This document shows positions 15,819 to 16,907 of a DNA stretch of 16,907 bases, piece by piece. A program made the position numbers and the translations under genes. This DNA comes from an uncultured Candidatus Saccharibacteria bacterium (GTDB lineage: Bacteria > Patescibacteria > Saccharimonadia > Saccharimonadales > UBA1547): assembly GCA_946480535.1 (NCBI GenBank), contig CAMLKA010000023.1:1-16907 (forward strand), read 5' to 3'. A model generated the notes under the pieces. It searched no databases. It saw nothing but the letters and a program-made list of their open reading frames with translations, and was not told where the DNA came from. The first letter of the stretch is position 1. Each line of letters starts with the position of its first letter.

Positions 15819-16073
15819 TCAGTCAGCGGGCGAGGGGAGACGTCTGTGTCGACGTACCGTGTTCACCAGCCAGATCACACCGACCGCCGTGATCGTCAGC
15901 AGCCAGAGAACTGAGGCGATCAGCGTGAGCGTGATATAGGCGATGAAATCGAGCTCATCGATATTGACCGCTCCGTCGGGGTGTCGGCGGAAGAATCCCA
16001 CCATGAACCAGACGAAGAAGGCTAGCGCGATGAGACCGTACACGACCAGGACAATCAACAACCAAAGTTCCAT
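15819..16073 (-). CDS. Small two-helix membrane protein, G+C-rich
   Basis: 84 residues. Helix 1 spans about 2-28 (LWLLIVLVVYGLIALAFFVW), then comes a polar loop (RRHPDGAVNIDELDF), helix 2 at about 45-71, and an Arg/His-rich tail (RRHRRLPSPAD). This makes a hairpin with both ends on the same side. AAGGTGA lies eight bases before the ATG and supports the start. G+C is high (37 of 60 at 15841-15900; 34 of 60 at 15961-16020), and it has its own long G+C-rich terminator, as the BI-1 gene does. I do not recognise the family. The phospholipase-D-nuclease N-terminal region (PLDc_N) and other small actinobacterial membrane proteins look broadly similar, but that is only an impression. Possibly acquired from a high-G+C bacterium. 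Confidence 0.75.
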   Translation of the reverse strand: MELWLLIVLVVYGLIALAFFVWFMVGFFRRHPDGAVNIDELDFIAYITLTLIASVLWLLTITAVGVIWLVNTVRRHRRLPSPAD

Positions 16074-16418
16074 CGATACTTCACCTTTCGATTGAGTCCA
16101 ACGGGCTAGGAACGTTTATGAAGTAATGTCGCAAGTAAGCCCTACTTTACTTACCTTTATCCAGCATCACCTGTTACTTACATCGGTCGACGTACTTACG
16201 CAAGCGCCGATTACGATTTTCCTCATAAACGATTCGACATTTATGGCTGTCTCAACCTGCAGTTCACCGAAGTACGCCCATCTGCAAAACGCTTGCCAGT
16301 ATGTCCGATCGGTTGCCAAATCACTCTAGTTTCGTTACGGCCTCACTCTGACAAAATTATTTTAACACAATAAAGATGACTGTGCGTCGAAGTCATTTTA
16401 ATCATAGCTTCCAGGACA
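16074..16418 (+). other. Intergenic stretch with TTACTT repeats
   Basis: A 345-base stretch with no convincing gene. It holds five short related elements: AAGTAA at 16121 and 16133, TTACTT at 16147 and 16174, and TACTTA at 16193; three of them read TACTTAC in full (16148, 16175, 16193). CGTTTATGA at 16113-16121 recurs inverted at 16223-16231. Near 16372-16398, ATGACT and AGTCAT form a small hairpin. The left side must contain the promoter of the small membrane gene at 16073, but I see no good -35/-10 pair. Confidence 0.4.
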
Positions 16419-16907
16419 CTAAACGCGGCAAACAGCTGGGTCGCCGCTTTCATACCCAGTAGTAAACCACTTTACTCGATCGGCTGAAGATCCATGCGTC
16501 CATGTTTCAGGCGACACCTGTCCGTTCACCGATTGTTGGATACGGTCATCGCCGACAGCTGCTGCCGCGTCAATCGCCTCATTAATTTCATTGGCTTCAA
16601 AAACACCCAAATTCGCAATTGAATTCGCCCAGGCACCCGCATAACAATCCGCTTGCAGCTCAAGAGCGATAGCACTGGCTTGTGTATTTTGCTCTTGAGC
16701 CTGTTGAAGCGCGCCTAACTGATTTTGTACATGGTGGCCAACTTCATGGGCAATCACATAAGCCTCGGCAACATCGCCACCCTTAGCATTAAACCGCTGC
16801 TGTAGCTCTACGAAAAATGTTTCATCAATATATATTGTTTGGTCAACAGGGCAGTAGTGCGGCCCAACATCTGAAGTTGCTACTCCACATGCCGAATTGG
16901 TGGCCGA
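16419..16907 (-). CDS. YpfJ-type neutral zinc metallopeptidase, C-terminal part (start outside window)
   Basis: 162 visible residues; the frame is open to the right edge, so the start and N-terminus are missing. The visible part begins ACGVATSDVGPHYCPVDQ, then IYIDETFFVELQQRF, AEAYVIAHEVGHHVQNQLG and ALELQADCYAGAWA. This is the order typical of the Zn_peptidase/YpfJ family. The HEVGH motif gives two zinc-binding His and the catalytic Glu; the Glu of ELQAD is the probable third zinc ligand. Members usually carry an N-terminal membrane helix that places the protease outside the membrane. The C-terminus after the core is short and ends AVCRV. Its substrate is unknown. Confidence 0.95.
   Translation of the reverse strand, partial: SATNSACGVATSDVGPHYCPVDQTIYIDETFFVELQQRFNAKGGDVAEAYVIAHEVGHHVQNQLGALQQAQEQNTQASAIALELQADCYAGAWANSIANLGVFEANEINEAIDAAAAVGDDRIQQSVNGQVSPETWTHGSSADRVKWFTTGYESGDPAVCRV

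Noticed and set aside
16126..16329. A 67-codon plus-strand open frame (MSQVSPTLLT start) in the intergenic stretch
   Set aside because: It has no ribosome binding site or well-placed -10 box, no glycine or tryptophan, no recognisable fold, and it carries the short repeats. More likely chance.
16372..16398. ATGACT/AGTCAT hairpin as terminator of the zinc metallopeptidase
   Set aside because: The stem is A/T-rich and short, pairs better on the plus strand, and is not followed by a T run on the minus strand.
1..16907. tRNA, rRNA, CRISPR array, transposase or attachment site
   Set aside because: Looked for in all gaps. The gaps are mostly under 100 bases and show no cloverleaf, spaced direct repeats or terminal inverted repeats of an insertion sequence.

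Overview
The window most likely comes from a member of the Patescibacteria (candidate phyla radiation), with Candidatus Saccharibacteria (TM7) the best fit. The reasons are a small membrane-anchored protein family (8190-8630) that I know mainly from such genomes, type IV prepilins with very large extracytoplasmic domains, dense gene packing, and moderate G+C (29 of 60 bases G/C at 11161-11220). TGA is used as a stop (484-486, 15819-15821), which argues against the lineages that recode UGA as glycine. This assignment is an inference from gene content; no rRNA or ribosomal protein is present.

Layout. (1) 1-7391, plus strand: a cell-surface locus with the end of a secreted protein, a DUF916-like membrane-anchored protein translationally coupled to it, a secreted fibre-like protein, and a 1463-residue protein with two seven-bladed beta-propellers. 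(2) 7382-8630: a divergent pair of small single-pass membrane proteins with overlapping promoters. (3) 8674-11186, minus strand: a lipid/envelope group of a PAP2 phosphatase, a diacylglycerol-kinase-family lipid kinase and a YihY/BrkB membrane protein. (4) 11237-12075: a G+C-rich Bax inhibitor-1 (BI-1) family gene with its own near-consensus promoter and terminator. (5) 12107-12493: a DUF1801 protein. (6) 12527-15284, minus strand: two tandem genes that each fuse a type IV prepilin N-terminus to six NHL-type propeller repeats. (7) 15373-15735: a DUF2200 protein. (8) 15731-16073, minus strand: a second G+C-rich unit, a two-helix membrane protein with a long hairpin terminator. (9) 16074-16418: an intergenic stretch with short TTACTT repeats. 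(10) 16419-16907, minus strand: the C-terminal part of a YpfJ-type zinc metallopeptidase.

How the parts fit. Much of the window encodes things displayed outside the cell: probable surface proteins, propellers and propeller-bearing pilins. That suits a small cell living attached to another cell, though the partner is not visible here. The most striking regulatory signal is that five genes on both strands have a TANNNT hexamer ending exactly six bases before the ATG and no Shine-Dalgarno sequence, which indicates leaderless transcripts. Other genes in the same window have ordinary leaders with a Shine-Dalgarno sequence. The two G+C-rich cassettes look foreign to their surroundings and could derive from a high-G+C donor, for example an actinobacterial host.
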